Positions 26,650 through 36,034 are shown, counted from the stretch's first letter. The stretch: 64,000 nucleotides of DNA from PLanc-01 sp034678485 (GCA_034678485.1 JAXDBU010000166.1:1-64000), one strand, 5' to 3'. Notes: generated by a model from the letters alone, not told the origin. Numbers and translations are program-made.

Positions 26650-27354
26650 ATGGCAGAGCAGCATTCCATGGATATCAGGATCGAAAGTCTGATCGACGGG
26701 GCCCGTCGGGCTCGTGGAACGGTCGTGATCATGGATGTCTTCCGGGCTTTCACTACCGCTGCGGTGGCGTTCGCCCGCGGGGCATCTCGGATCGTCATCG
26801 TTCCGGAACCGGACGAGGCGCTGCAACTGCGGGACCGGGGCATCGGAGCGGTCTGTGTCGGCGAGGTCAACGGCGTCCGGCCGGAGGGCTTCGACTTCGG
26901 CAATTCGCCTTACGAACTCATGCAGGCCCAACTACAGGACAAAGTCGTGATACAATCTACTCGGGCGGGGACTGTCGGGGTGGCGGCCGCTACGGAGGCC
27001 AACCGGATCTACGGCGGGTCGTTCGTCGTCGCCGACGCGACGGCAAAGGCGATTCGGCGGGATTCGCCGGCGCAGGTGACCTTGGTGGCGATGGGTTGGA
27101 ACGCGGCCGTGCGGACCGATGAGGACGAGCTATGCGCGCTGTACCTGCGGAACCTGTTGCAGGGTCGCAGGCCGGACCCCGAAGCGGTTCGCAAACTGGT
27201 GTTGGCCGGCGGCGAGACCACCAAGTTTCACGACCCCGCGCAGCCGCACTTTCATCCACAGGACCTCGATATCGCACTGGAGATCGATAAGTACGACTTT
27301 GCGATTCGGATTCTCAAGGAAGGGGAGTTTCTCGTGGCGAGGCGACAGCGATGA
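26650..27354 (+). CDS. ComB-family 2-phosphosulfolactate phosphatase-like protein
   Basis: The product (234 residues from the ATG at 26650, or 228 from 26668) matches the ComB family: VVIMDVFRAFTTAAVAFARG at the N-terminus, VGEVNGVRPEGFDFGNSP centrally, and TRAGTVGVAAA with FVVADATA after it. The founding enzyme hydrolyses 2-phosphosulfolactate in methanogen coenzyme M synthesis. Most bacterial homologues lack that pathway, so the true substrate is uncertain. Neither start has a strong ribosome binding site. The stop codon overlaps the prmC start (ATGA), so the two are translationally coupled. Confidence 0.7.
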   Translation: MAEQHSMDIRIESLIDGARRARGTVVIMDVFRAFTTAAVAFARGASRIVIVPEPDEALQLRDRGIGAVCVGEVNGVRPEGFDFGNSPYELMQAQLQDKVVIQSTRAGTVGVAAATEANRIYGGSFVVADATAKAIRRDSPAQVTLVAMGWNAAVRTDEDELCALYLRNLLQGRRPDPEAVRKLVLAGGETTKFHDPAQPHFHPQDLDIALEIDKYDFAIRILKEGEFLVARRQR

Positions 27355-28247
27355 GCGACTGGACGATCCAGAGATTACTGACGTGGATCACCGGGTATCT
27401 GACGCAGAAGGACGTGGATTCGCCGCGTCTGAGTGCCGAACTGTTGCTTTCTCACGTGCTGGGTCTCAGACGGATCGAGCTGTACACACAGTACAACAAA
27501 CAGGTTGCGCAGGAGCATTTGGACCGGTTGCACGACCTGGTTAAGCGTGCCGGCCTGCACGAGCCGGTCGTGTATCTCGTCGGTCGGACGGAGTTCTATT
27601 CCATCGAGTTCGAGGTGACCTGCGATTGCCTGATCCCCCGGCCGGAGACGGAACTGCTTGTGCAACGCGCGATCGAGTTTCTCCGCAAGCGCAGCGGTCC
27701 CCAGCGCGTGTGCGACCTGTGCACCGGGTGCGGCGTTATCGCGGTGGCTGTGGCGAAAAACGCCCCCGAGGCGAAGATCGTTGCGACCGACATCTCCGAG
27801 GCGTCGCTTCGCGTGGCCGCCCGGAATGTCGCGAAGCACCAACTGCAGGACCGGGTCGAGCTGCTGGAAGGGGACCTCTTCGAGCCGGTGATTCCGCAGC
27901 TCGACGTGTCGCCGTTCGACCTGATCGTGAGCAATCCGCCGTACGTGAGCGCCGCGGAGTATGAGATGCTCGACAAGAACGTGAAGGATTACGAGCCGCG
28001 ACTCGCCCTGTACGCTGGAGAAGGGGGACTCGAGGTATACCGCCGGATCGCGGAGAAAGTGGGCCAGTTCCTCAAGTCCGACGGAGTTCTCCTGCTGGAG
28101 ATTGGCTATCAGCAGGGTCCGGCGGTCCGGGCGCTGCTGGAACGAACCGGCACATTCGCCGAAATCCGCGTGGAAGAGGACCTGCAGCAACACGACCGGG
28201 TTGTCGTCGCCAGGAGAGAATTCCTGCCGGAAGATGGCCGGAAATAG
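27351..28247 (+). CDS. prmC: Peptide chain release factor N5-glutamine methyltransferase
   Basis: The 298-residue enzyme methylates the Gln of the GGQ motif in release factors RF1 and RF2, using S-adenosylmethionine in the cytoplasm. The PrmC layout is clear: a helical N-terminal domain, then PVVYLVGRTEFYSIEF, the SAM-binding CDLCTGCGVIAVAVA, and the catalytic N-P-P-Y at residues 195-198 (SNPPYVS). Length is normal. It overlaps the comB-like gene by four bases (ATGA), which implies one transcript. Confidence 0.9.
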   Translation: MSDWTIQRLLTWITGYLTQKDVDSPRLSAELLLSHVLGLRRIELYTQYNKQVAQEHLDRLHDLVKRAGLHEPVVYLVGRTEFYSIEFEVTCDCLIPRPETELLVQRAIEFLRKRSGPQRVCDLCTGCGVIAVAVAKNAPEAKIVATDISEASLRVAARNVAKHQLQDRVELLEGDLFEPVIPQLDVSPFDLIVSNPPYVSAAEYEMLDKNVKDYEPRLALYAGEGGLEVYRRIAEKVGQFLKSDGVLLLEIGYQQGPAVRALLERTGTFAEIRVEEDLQQHDRVVVARREFLPEDGRK

Positions 28248-28248
28248 C

Positions 28249-28277
28249 TTGCCGCGGCCTCGCGGCGGGTGTATACT
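28249..28277 (+). promoter_or_regulatory. Sigma70-like promoter of the C25 protease gene
   Basis: TTGCCG (28249-28254) and TATACT (28272-28277) are separated by 17 bases. The -35 box begins right at the prmC stop codon. The predicted leader is about 140 bases. Confidence 0.55.
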
Positions 28278-28424
28278 ACACGCATCAGATCCGGGACGCT
28301 GAGTAACAGGCTTGACCTCGAAGACCTGCGGCGCGTCGTGGCTTCATGACAGACGCGGGACCTTGTCGAATCGGTGACCGCATGTCTCCATAGTCGGCCT
28401 TCATCGAGACAGGAGGCGACGAAG

Positions 28425-31400
28425 ATGGGCGAAGTACGTCGGGTTGCGGCGGTTGCGGGAATCTGCATGGCGCTGACTTTCGGGGCCTTGGCGGATTCGG
28501 TCGATCTTTCAGGGCACGTCTATGAGGGCGAGGTCCGCGAGGTGATCGGCCCGCTGGCCGGCGTGACCGTGAATCTGTACGTCTCCAACGATGCCATGAT
28601 CCTGGGGGAACGGGCTCTCAGCACGACAACCGATGAGCGAGGATACTACCACCTGCACCTCCGCAATTCCGAGGGGGCGGAGTTCTTCCACATCGTGCAG
28701 ACGAACCTGCCGGGCTATACGTCCGTCGCGTCACACACGGTCGGAGGCACGTGCGTCTCGGCCGATTGGATCCGGTACGACCTTGGGCAGTTGTTGACGG
28801 GGTTGACCGCCGACAACAACTTCTACGACCGAAGCGACAACCGTCCGCCGACAGCCTGCGACGACAATGCGGCCACCGCGACGGACACGCCAGTGGATAT
28901 CGCGGTGCTGGCCAACGACACGGACCCGGATGGGGACGCGCTCTCCATCGCCGCAGTGAGCGATCCGCCGCACGGCACCGCGGTCTTCAGTCGGCAGGCG
29001 GTCACCTATACGCCCGACAGCGGCTATGTCGGCCCGGACTCATTCACATACACCATCAGCGACGGCTGCGGGGGCACGGACACCGCGACGGTCACGGTGA
29101 CGGTCCTGGCGGAGACCCCGCCTGAGGGCGAGATCCACGGCACGGTCTTCCACGATCTCGATGCCGACGGCCAGATCGATCCGGGCGAGAGTCGCCTGGC
29201 GGGCTGGACGGTCTTCCTGGATGACGATGGGGACGGGGTGCGCGACGGCTTCGAAATGACGGAGTGGACCGATGCGCAAGGCGACTTCGCCTTCTTCGAT
29301 CTGGACCCGGGCACCTACCGGGTGGATCAGGTGGTCGAAGACGGCTGGCAGCAGGTCTGGCCGCTCAACGATATGGGCGAGCCCACGGCGTGCGTGGTGA
29401 CGGTCGAGCCTGGTCAGGTCGCGTGGGTGGACTTTGGCAACCTCCAGACGGGCGACACTCCCGACGAAAGGGACGGTCTGCAATTCGTCTCCGGGCCGGA
29501 TGTTGAGCACGTGTCGCCGCGCGAGGTGGCGATCACATGGCAGACCAATGTGGAGAGCACGGGCGTCGTCAGTTACGGCCGGGACGCGAGGCTGTACCCT
29601 CACGAGGTTGCGGATGCGACCTCGGGTGTCGGCCATCGCGCGGCGCTGACCGATTTGAGTCCGTCCACGGTCTACCACTACAGGGTCGTCTGCGAGGACG
29701 ATGCCGGAGGGCGGTTGACGAGCCGGGACCTGCTGTTTGAGACCCTGTCCGAACCGGACGACAACCCTCCGAGCCTGACGATCGAAGCGCCCGGGTGGCC
29801 GGCGGGCGTGGTGGTTGTCTCTGCCCAGGCCGAGGATGACACCGGCGTGGATCGCGTCGCCTTCTTCCTGGACGACGCCCAGATCCTGATCGACTACTCG
29901 CCCCCGTACGAGGCGCCCCTGGACACGACGCAGCACGACAACGGTCTCCACACCATCGAGGCGAGGGCCTACGACCTGACGGGTCAGGAGACCGTGATCT
30001 CGCAGGGCATGGACATCAGCAATCCGCTGGAGACCCGAGGCCCGAGTGTCCGCATCATATCCCACAAGACCGGGGACTCCGTCTCGGGCGAGATCGTGGT
30101 TGTCGCGGACATCAATGACGACAAGGGTCTCTGGAAGGCGGAGTTCTACGTGGATGGGAAACTCCTGCAGCAGGAGGTGTTCGGCGGTCTGACCCCACCA
30201 ACGAAAAGGACGGTTGACTTTGCCCTGGACACGCGCCAGGTGTCCCAGGAGATTGCGGATGACCCGCACGACATCGCGGTCCAGGCGTGGGACACCGCGA
30301 ATCAGGACGGGGCGGACGTCGTCCGCCTGCTCATCAGCAACATTATGCCGATACCACAGTATCCCTGGCTGAAGGTCATAGGACACACGGTCGAAAGGAC
30401 CGGCAACCACTTCGAGATCTCGCTGGTGGTCGAGAACCAGGGCACGCAGATCGCGCAGAATGTCGTCATTCAGTCCGGCCTGACGGGATTCCAGGCCATC
30501 TCCGGCGGCAGTGCGGGCGCGGAATGGACGGGCCGCTACAACCCCAGTGGCCGATTTGGCTACTGCGAGATCCACAGCGACGCCATTCCCGCCTCGGCTC
30601 AGAGGACCTTCACTTACCATGCCGTACCCGTGTTGCAGAACCCATCGCCGCCGATACCCAGGATTGGCCACTTCATCTATCTGGACTATAGCGACCCCGG
30701 CGCGTACGGCCAGGGCTACTCCCGATCCGACCCGTGGCCCGTGATTCAGGTCACGTCGCCCGAGGGAACGCAGGACGTGCAGCAGGCCCATCAGGCAGCG
30801 GTCGGCGTCTGTGACTACCTCATCACGACCAATCCATATCGGCTCTACGCGGTGTTCAATCCCGGCTTCTACCAGGGCGCCACGCAGGCCACTGCGGATG
30901 TGGACGAGGTGTTGTCCCTCATGGCGGAACTGGCCTTCGCCAAACAGGGCACGCTGGGCTACAACGATCAATACGACATCGCCAGTCTGGTCCAGCTCGT
31001 GCACGTCGGCGGCCTGTGGAGCAGCCAGCTCGCGAGCGGCTGGGCGTCGAGTGGATATCTGTTGATCGTGGGCGAGACCGAGATCGTGCCGGCCCAGCAG
31101 AAGCAGTACTCGCTCGATTACCCCGACGGCCCGTACGTCTGGAATTACGTCTCCGACTACCGGTACGCCAGCACCTCCGGCGATGAACACCGGCCCGAGT
31201 TGTGCACCGGACGAATCATCGGCAACTCGGCCGGCCTGTTGGGGACTGCCCTTCAGGCCAGCCTGAGCGGCAAGGCGTTTGACCGATCCGATTCCCTGCT
31301 GGTCAGCGGCGCCCCCGGTGCAGGCTACCATGCCATCGATTTCAAAAGCTGGGTCGATGGAGCCGTGGCAATCCTGGCGGGTCAGTTCGTGCCTCCGCGA

Positions 31401-32978
31401 ATCGTGCAAACGACGTTGGACCAGCCTGCGACCGCCACGCTGCTTGCCGACATGGCGGACCAGGACGTGATCTTTCTGGCCGGCCACGGCAATGTCCAGG
31501 TGTGGGACAATCTGACGACAACGGATGTCTCTGGCCGGGCCAATCTCTTCGGGACCGCCGGCCCGTTCGTATTTGCGCACTCCTGCAGGACCGGACGGTA
31601 CGTCGGGGCCTACTGCCTGGCGGAGGCCTTTCTCGAAGCGGGTGCGACCGCATACCTGGGGGCCACAGACTCGGCCGGGTGGGGGGCGTACTCCGATCTG
31701 TTCTTCAAAGTCTGGAATCTGGGGGACTCCATCGGCCTGGGCGTCCGGGAGACCAAGCAGAGCCTCGGCACGGAACTCTATGACTACATCTGGTCCGAGG
31801 CATACCATGTGTTCGGCGATCCGAAGTTCGGGGCCGTGGATATTGCATCCACGCCGGGCGTGGGCCTCCCGAACGTGGCGATGTGCAGCGCCGACGTCAA
31901 TGAGTCGGAGCCGATCGACGTCCAAATCGGCGACTACGAGGCGACCGAGGTGGATGGCGGAGTCTACCTGACCCTGCCGGACGGACTGATCCTCTCGGTT
32001 CCGGATATGCCGCTCGTGCCTTACGTCGCGATCCGTCGGAGCTATCCGCGCGATACGCAGATCCAGCAGGTGCTGCTGACGGAACTGGCGAGCCCGGTGG
32101 TGACCACGGGCATCGATCTGGCGCTAGCGACCGGCGCCTTGCCGGGCGGCGGCGTGGATGCTCCGATGGCCGGGGCCGAGCCCACCTGGTGGCCCGACAA
32201 GCTGTTCGACTGGGAGGTCCATGAGACGCCGACGGAGATGGTGCTGGCTCTGTCCGTCTTTCCGATTCGGTACAATGCACAAACACATGAGGTTCGTTTC
32301 CACAGATCGTTCCGCTTTGCGGTCGAGGCGACCACCAGCGACATCCAGATCACGGACATGGTGGCGGACGACATCGTCGCACAACTCGGCGACAGCGTGT
32401 ACGTGGACTTCTCGCTCGCTCGGGATGGGGCTGCGGCCGATACGGTCGTACAGACGGTCGTACTCGACTCGATGGCCAGCGAAGTCGTGGCCGGCCTGCC
32501 CCTGCGTTGCCTGCACGCGTTGGAGGGTCGGGCGTCGTACGTCTGCCTGTGGGACACGACCGACGTCCCCGCCGGCGTCCACGTCCTCCGCGCGGAGTTG
32601 CGGTCGCTGGATGGATTGTTGCTCGATTCCAGCGTGCGGACCGTCGAACTGGGGCTTTGCGACTGCCGGGTGTTTGGCCTGGCTGCGATGCCGCAGTCTG
32701 CGTCCGTGGGAGAGACCATCACGATTGACGCAACAATCGAGAACTCCGGCACGGTGCCTTTGTCGGGCGCCAGCCAGCTCGGCATCGACGACTCCACCGG
32801 TTTGCGCATCGCTACGTTCACCGACGAGATTGAGTCTCTGTCGCCGGGCGAGACCCTGCCCACACGACATCTATGGACAGCCCCGGCGGTCGGCCGCTAC
32901 ACCTTCACGTACTACGTCCTGTACGAGGGAAAGGGCACCGAGCCGGTCAGTCTGCCGGTGGAGGTCAACGACGAGTGA
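28425..32978 (+). CDS. Secreted multidomain gingipain-like (C25) cysteine peptidase
   Basis: This 1517-residue protein has a Sec signal (VAAVAGICMALTFGALA). In order it carries a carboxypeptidase-regulatory or Cna-B-like domain, a cadherin-type segment (VLANDTDPDGDAL), an SdrD/Cna-B domain (GTVFHDLDADGQIDPGESR), a fibronectin-like segment (TWQTNVESTGVVSYG) and Ig-like domains. A caspase-fold peptidase follows. His1021 (FLAGHGNV) and Cys1054 (AHSCRTG) match the C25 gingipain dyad. A beta-rich C-terminal region of about 350 residues ends it. It probably cleaves proteins at or outside the cell surface. No C-terminal sorting signal is obvious. AGGAGG lies eight bases before the ATG at 28425. Confidence 0.8.
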   Translation: MGEVRRVAAVAGICMALTFGALADSVDLSGHVYEGEVREVIGPLAGVTVNLYVSNDAMILGERALSTTTDERGYYHLHLRNSEGAEFFHIVQTNLPGYTSVASHTVGGTCVSADWIRYDLGQLLTGLTADNNFYDRSDNRPPTACDDNAATATDTPVDIAVLANDTDPDGDALSIAAVSDPPHGTAVFSRQAVTYTPDSGYVGPDSFTYTISDGCGGTDTATVTVTVLAETPPEGEIHGTVFHDLDADGQIDPGESRLAGWTVFLDDDGDGVRDGFEMTEWTDAQGDFAFFDLDPGTYRVDQVVEDGWQQVWPLNDMGEPTACVVTVEPGQVAWVDFGNLQTGDTPDERDGLQFVSGPDVEHVSPREVAITWQTNVESTGVVSYGRDARLYPHEVADATSGVGHRAALTDLSPSTVYHYRVVCEDDAGGRLTSRDLLFETLSEPDDNPPSLTIEAPGWPAGVVVVSAQAEDDTGVDRVAFFLDDAQILIDYSPPYEAPLDTTQHDNGLHTIEARAYDLTGQETVISQGMDISNPLETRGPSVRIISHKTGDSVSGEIVVVADINDDKGLWKAEFYVDGKLLQQEVFGGLTPPTKRTVDFALDTRQVSQEIADDPHDIAVQAWDTANQDGADVVRLLISNIMPIPQYPWLKVIGHTVERTGNHFEISLVVENQGTQIAQNVVIQSGLTGFQAISGGSAGAEWTGRYNPSGRFGYCEIHSDAIPASAQRTFTYHAVPVLQNPSPPIPRIGHFIYLDYSDPGAYGQGYSRSDPWPVIQVTSPEGTQDVQQAHQAAVGVCDYLITTNPYRLYAVFNPGFYQGATQATADVDEVLSLMAELAFAKQGTLGYNDQYDIASLVQLVHVGGLWSSQLASGWASSGYLLIVGETEIVPAQQKQYSLDYPDGPYVWNYVSDYRYASTSGDEHRPELCTGRIIGNSAGLLGTALQASLSGKAFDRSDSLLVSGAPGAGYHAIDFKSWVDGAVAILAGQFVPPRIVQTTLDQPATATLLADMADQDVIFLAGHGNVQVWDNLTTTDVSGRANLFGTAGPFVFAHSCRTGRYVGAYCLAEAFLEAGATAYLGATDSAGWGAYSDLFFKVWNLGDSIGLGVRETKQSLGTELYDYIWSEAYHVFGDPKFGAVDIASTPGVGLPNVAMCSADVNESEPIDVQIGDYEATEVDGGVYLTLPDGLILSVPDMPLVPYVAIRRSYPRDTQIQQVLLTELASPVVTTGIDLALATGALPGGGVDAPMAGAEPTWWPDKLFDWEVHETPTEMVLALSVFPIRYNAQTHEVRFHRSFRFAVEATTSDIQITDMVADDIVAQLGDSVYVDFSLARDGAAADTVVQTVVLDSMASEVVAGLPLRCLHALEGRASYVCLWDTTDVPAGVHVLRAELRSLDGLLLDSSVRTVELGLCDCRVFGLAAMPQSASVGETITIDATIENSGTVPLSGASQLGIDDSTGLRIATFTDEIESLSPGETLPTRHLWTAPAVGRYTFTYYVLYEGKGTEPVSLPVEVNDE

Positions 32979-33019
32979 TCGGCGGGCCCGAGCGGCTGCT
33001 GCACTGGGCGCAGGCATCG

Positions 33020-33547
33020 TCAGTAGCTGATCAGCGCATGGATTCTGTGACGCGCGAGCTTCTCGCGTCCCTTGAGATCGGCCAGCTCGATGACAAAGGC
33101 GATGCCCACGACGTGGGCGCCGACCTTCTCGACGAGTTCGCAGGCTGCCGACATCGTACCGCCCGTGGCGAGCAGGTCATCGACCATCAGGACCTTCGCT
33201 CCGGCTGGGATGGCGTCGCGGTGCATTTCCAGTGTATCCACGCCGTATTCGAGCTCGTATGTGGCACTCTCGGTCCGCCCTGGGAGCTTGCCCTTCTTGC
33301 GGACAGGAATGAAGCCGGCGCCGAGTCGCTCCGCAACCGCCGAACCGAAGATGAACCCGCGGGCCTCGACGGCCGCTACATACTGGACGCCGACCCCGAA
33401 GAACGGAGCGCACAACGCGTCCACTGCGGTGGGGAAAGCCTTCGGATCTGCAAGCAGTGGCGTAATGTCCCGAAACAGGACCCCCTGTTTCGGCCAATCC
33501 GGAATCGCACGGACATACGCTGCCAAATCGATGTGTTCTTTTGCCAT
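33020..33547 (-). CDS. apt: Adenine phosphoribosyltransferase
   Basis: The 175-residue cytosolic enzyme salvages adenine to AMP using PRPP. It shows the Apt-specific YVAAVEARGFIFGSAVAERL and the PRPP-binding VLMVDDLLATGGT, with flexible-loop residues RKKGKLPG between. Length is that of a standard Apt. It is convergent with the C25 peptidase gene, 41 bases apart. Confidence 0.95.
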   Translation of the reverse strand: MAKEHIDLAAYVRAIPDWPKQGVLFRDITPLLADPKAFPTAVDALCAPFFGVGVQYVAAVEARGFIFGSAVAERLGAGFIPVRKKGKLPGRTESATYELEYGVDTLEMHRDAIPAGAKVLMVDDLLATGGTMSAACELVEKVGAHVVGIAFVIELADLKGREKLARHRIHALISY

Positions 33548-33589
33548 AAGACCCGTCTGCTATCTGCTATTTGCGATTTCTGATTGACG

Positions 33590-33689
33590 ATTTACTGTTT
33601 CTGCGGCGTCCACTGCACCGGCCGCGCTCTGCGAGACCCAGTCGCGACCTCGCAGCCAAATAGTAAATAGGAAATAGTAAACAGTAAAT
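33590..33689. repeat. AT-rich intergenic element with inverted ends
   Basis: ATTTACTGTTT (33590-33600) and AAACAGTAAAT (33679-33689) are perfect 11-bp inverted ends. The right part is a degenerate tandem of A-A-A-T-A-G-T-type hexamers and the left flank holds matching T-rich hexamers. Its composition is strikingly AT-rich for this genome. It lies between apt and the radical SAM gene, and resembles the element at 56139-56263. Confidence 0.65.
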
Positions 33690-33792
33690 GCCAATCTTCC
33701 TCGCGAAATCGCCTCGCATTCCTGGCGTCCCACTTGACGGAACCGCCAAGGAGACGGTAGGCTACTCGGCAGCCCGACTGGAAAGGCTCCCA

Positions 33793-34704
33793 ATGCCACT
33801 ATGGAACAACATTGCGGAACTGATGGACTACTATATCCCTCCACTGCCCACGGTCTACTGGTTCGACATCATTCGCGTGTGCAACCTCAAGTGCGTCATG
33901 TGTCCCCAGTCAAAGGGGCTCAAGCCTCTGCGTGAGAAGATGCCCATCGAGCTGTTCCGCAGCGTGATCGACGATGTCTGCGAAAATCAGCCCTTGGTCA
34001 AGCTGTACTTGTCGGGCGAACCGTTGTTCCACGAGGGGCTCTTCGAAATGATCGAATACGCCGGAGCCAAGGGATGCCGGACGATGATTCACACCAACGC
34101 GACGGCCCTCACGAAGGAGACGGCGGAGCGGATTCTTGCATCCTCGCTGACTTTCTTGTGTTTCTCCTTCGACGGCTGCTCAGCGGGGGTCTACGAGCGT
34201 CTGCGCCCGCCGGCTCAATTCGATCGCGTCAAGTCCAATATCGAGCAGTACCTGGCCCTGCGGCGAGAGCGAGGCGGCGCCGGCCCCCATACCACTGTGG
34301 AGATCATCCGCATGGAGGAAACCGCTGAATTGCTCGATCATTTCATAAGCGAGTGGCAGGGCAAGGGAGTGGACGGTGTCCACGTCGCGGACCACACGAC
34401 GTGGCATGGTCTGGTGGATGGACGTCAGCCTGAGAGAAGATCCGCGTCTCCGGGATACAAACCCTGTGCGGCTCCTTTTTCCCAAGGCTGTATTCTGGCG
34501 GACGGAACCGTCGTCCCCTGTTGTCTCGATGTCAATGGGCGGTTGCCCATGGGAAGTGTCGAGGCAAGCCCATTTCGCGAAACCTGGGCCGGCGGAGAAT
34601 TCAGACAATTTCGGCTGGAGATGCTCACGGGGACCTTCAGCCCCGGCAGCATTTGTGACCGGTGCGACAACATACTCCGTTCGGCTCAAGGGGGAGAGCG
34701 ATGA
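33793..34704 (+). CDS. Radical SAM protein with SPASM-like C-terminus
   Basis: The 303-residue protein has the radical SAM cluster motif C30-x3-C34-x2-C37 (CNLKCVMC) and the barrel strand YLSGEPLFHEG. A C-terminal Cys-rich SPASM-like domain follows (CAAPFSQGCILADGTVVPCC and CDRCD) that should hold an auxiliary iron-sulphur cluster. SPASM enzymes often modify peptides or sugars. The start at 33793 was chosen because GGAAAGG lies just upstream; an open extension to 33688 runs into an AT-rich intergenic repeat. The stop overlaps the next start (ATGA), so it is translationally coupled to the phosphatidyltransferase and the two probably serve one pathway. Confidence 0.75.
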   Translation: MPLWNNIAELMDYYIPPLPTVYWFDIIRVCNLKCVMCPQSKGLKPLREKMPIELFRSVIDDVCENQPLVKLYLSGEPLFHEGLFEMIEYAGAKGCRTMIHTNATALTKETAERILASSLTFLCFSFDGCSAGVYERLRPPAQFDRVKSNIEQYLALRRERGGAGPHTTVEIIRMEETAELLDHFISEWQGKGVDGVHVADHTTWHGLVDGRQPERRSASPGYKPCAAPFSQGCILADGTVVPCCLDVNGRLPMGSVEASPFRETWAGGEFRQFRLEMLTGTFSPGSICDRCDNILRSAQGGER

Positions 34705-35315
34705 TGGACAAGCTCCGCCAGCTCGAACACCAGCTCGTCAATCCGGTTGCCGCCAGGCTGGCCCCATACGTCTCGGCCAACGTTGTTTCGGTTCTGTCCC
34801 TTCTGGCAGCCGTGGGGGCCGGTGCGGCGTTCTGGCTGGGCATGCCGGCAGTCGGCGCCCTCCTGATCGTCGCCAATGGCCTGCTGGATATGCTGGACGG
34901 CTGCATCGCCAGGGCCCGCGGCACCGTAGGGCCATTCGGATCATTCGTCGACAAGATCATCGACAAATACTCCGATCTGGTCTTTCTGCTCGGATTGCTG
35001 CTGGGCGGGCTTGCCCATCCGATGCCCGCCATCACAGCCATGGTCGGCATTCCGCTGGCAACCTACATCAACGCAGCGGTCGAGAGCCTGACCAAAGGCG
35101 AGGTCAAGTTCCAGGAACGATTGTCCCTGCGATTCCTACGGATCATCCTGTTGGTGGCCGGCGGTTTATCCCGCCGGACCCGCATTGCCGTCTGGCTGGT
35201 GGCCGCCAGCGTCGTCTACGCGGTCGTCTCACGGATGATCCAGAGTCTCGTCTTCCTTCGTCGAAGAGCGAAACAGACTGCGGAGTCCGCGCACTCTCCC
35301 GCAGAGACCCGGTAA
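34701..35315 (+). CDS. CDP-alcohol phosphatidyltransferase
   Basis: The 204-residue membrane enzyme moves a phosphatidyl group from a CDP-linked donor to an alcohol acceptor. The family signature is complete: DG-x2-AR-x8-G-x3-D-x3-D, seen as DGCIARAR followed by G and VDKIIDK. About five to six membrane helices follow. A GGGGGAGA ribosome binding site sits before the ATG at 34701, four bases inside the radical SAM gene. The acceptor alcohol is unknown. The coupling suggests that the radical SAM enzyme makes or modifies the acceptor or the product. Confidence 0.85.
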   Translation: MMDKLRQLEHQLVNPVAARLAPYVSANVVSVLSLLAAVGAGAAFWLGMPAVGALLIVANGLLDMLDGCIARARGTVGPFGSFVDKIIDKYSDLVFLLGLLLGGLAHPMPAITAMVGIPLATYINAAVESLTKGEVKFQERLSLRFLRIILLVAGGLSRRTRIAVWLVAASVVYAVVSRMIQSLVFLRRRAKQTAESAHSPAETR

Positions 35316-35385
35316 CGCGAATACCTCGGCCATGGCCTCAAGGAGTAGACGCCGTGCATGAATAAGGCACAGGAGCGGCCTGCGG

Positions 35386-36006
35386 TTACCCCTTGGGCTT
35401 CTCTTCGATGGTCGCTTTGAGGATCTTCAACGGCTCTCTGGGTTTTCCTTGCGGGGTGCCTGCGGCTTCGAGCTTCTTGACCGTGTCCTGGCCCTCGACG
35501 ACCTCGCCGAAGATGGTGTGCTTTCCGTCGAGCCAGGGGGTGGCCGCGAAGGTGATGAAGAACTGGCTGCCGTCGGTGTTCGGGCCCGCGTTGGCCATGC
35601 TCAACAGGAACGGACGGTCATGTTTGACGTTCGGGTTGAACTCGCCGGCGTATTGGTAACCTGGGCCGCCGGTGCCGGTGCCGAGGGGGCATCCACCCTG
35701 CGCCATGAAGTCTGGAATCACACGGTGGAACGTTGTGCCGTTGTAGAAGCCTTGTTCCGTCAGGAACATCGTGCTGGTGACGTGCATCGGCGCCACGTCG
35801 GGCATCAGCTTGATCTTGACGGCACCCTTGTTCGTTTCAAGGACCCAGAAGTAGTCCTTCGTTGCATCAAGCTGTCTCTGTTGTGGTTTGGTCAGTTTCA
35901 CTTTCCACTCGTTTCCTCTGCGCTGGCACCCGATTGCCAGCATGGGCAACAAGGTCCAGATCAGCAAACCCGCGATCACACCATGGATGGACGCTCTGTC
36001 TTGCAT
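35386..36006 (-). CDS. Cyclophilin-type peptidyl-prolyl isomerase, lipoprotein
   Basis: The 206-residue protein has a lipoprotein signal (LLPMLAIGC) and a cyclophilin domain from about residue 55. FHRVIPDFMAQGG and GSQFFITFAATPWLDGKHTIFGEV carry the usual catalytic Arg, Phe, Gln and Trp/His positions. It should speed proline isomerisation during folding in the cell envelope. It directly follows, and is strongly similar to, the C-terminal half of the next gene upstream, including a shared linker (KLTKPQQRQLDATKDY). Confidence 0.9.
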   Translation of the reverse strand: MQDRASIHGVIAGLLIWTLLPMLAIGCQRRGNEWKVKLTKPQQRQLDATKDYFWVLETNKGAVKIKLMPDVAPMHVTSTMFLTEQGFYNGTTFHRVIPDFMAQGGCPLGTGTGGPGYQYAGEFNPNVKHDRPFLLSMANAGPNTDGSQFFITFAATPWLDGKHTIFGEVVEGQDTVKKLEAAGTPQGKPREPLKILKATIEEKPKG

Positions 36007-36034
36007 CGTCGGTTTCCACGCCCAGGAGCTTGGA

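Noticed and set aside
29040..31925. 961-codon open frame on the minus strand under the C25 peptidase gene
   Set aside because: It lies antisense to a clear protease gene with conserved motifs, has no ribosome binding site at its start and shows low-quality repetitive composition. It is a by-product of high GC content.
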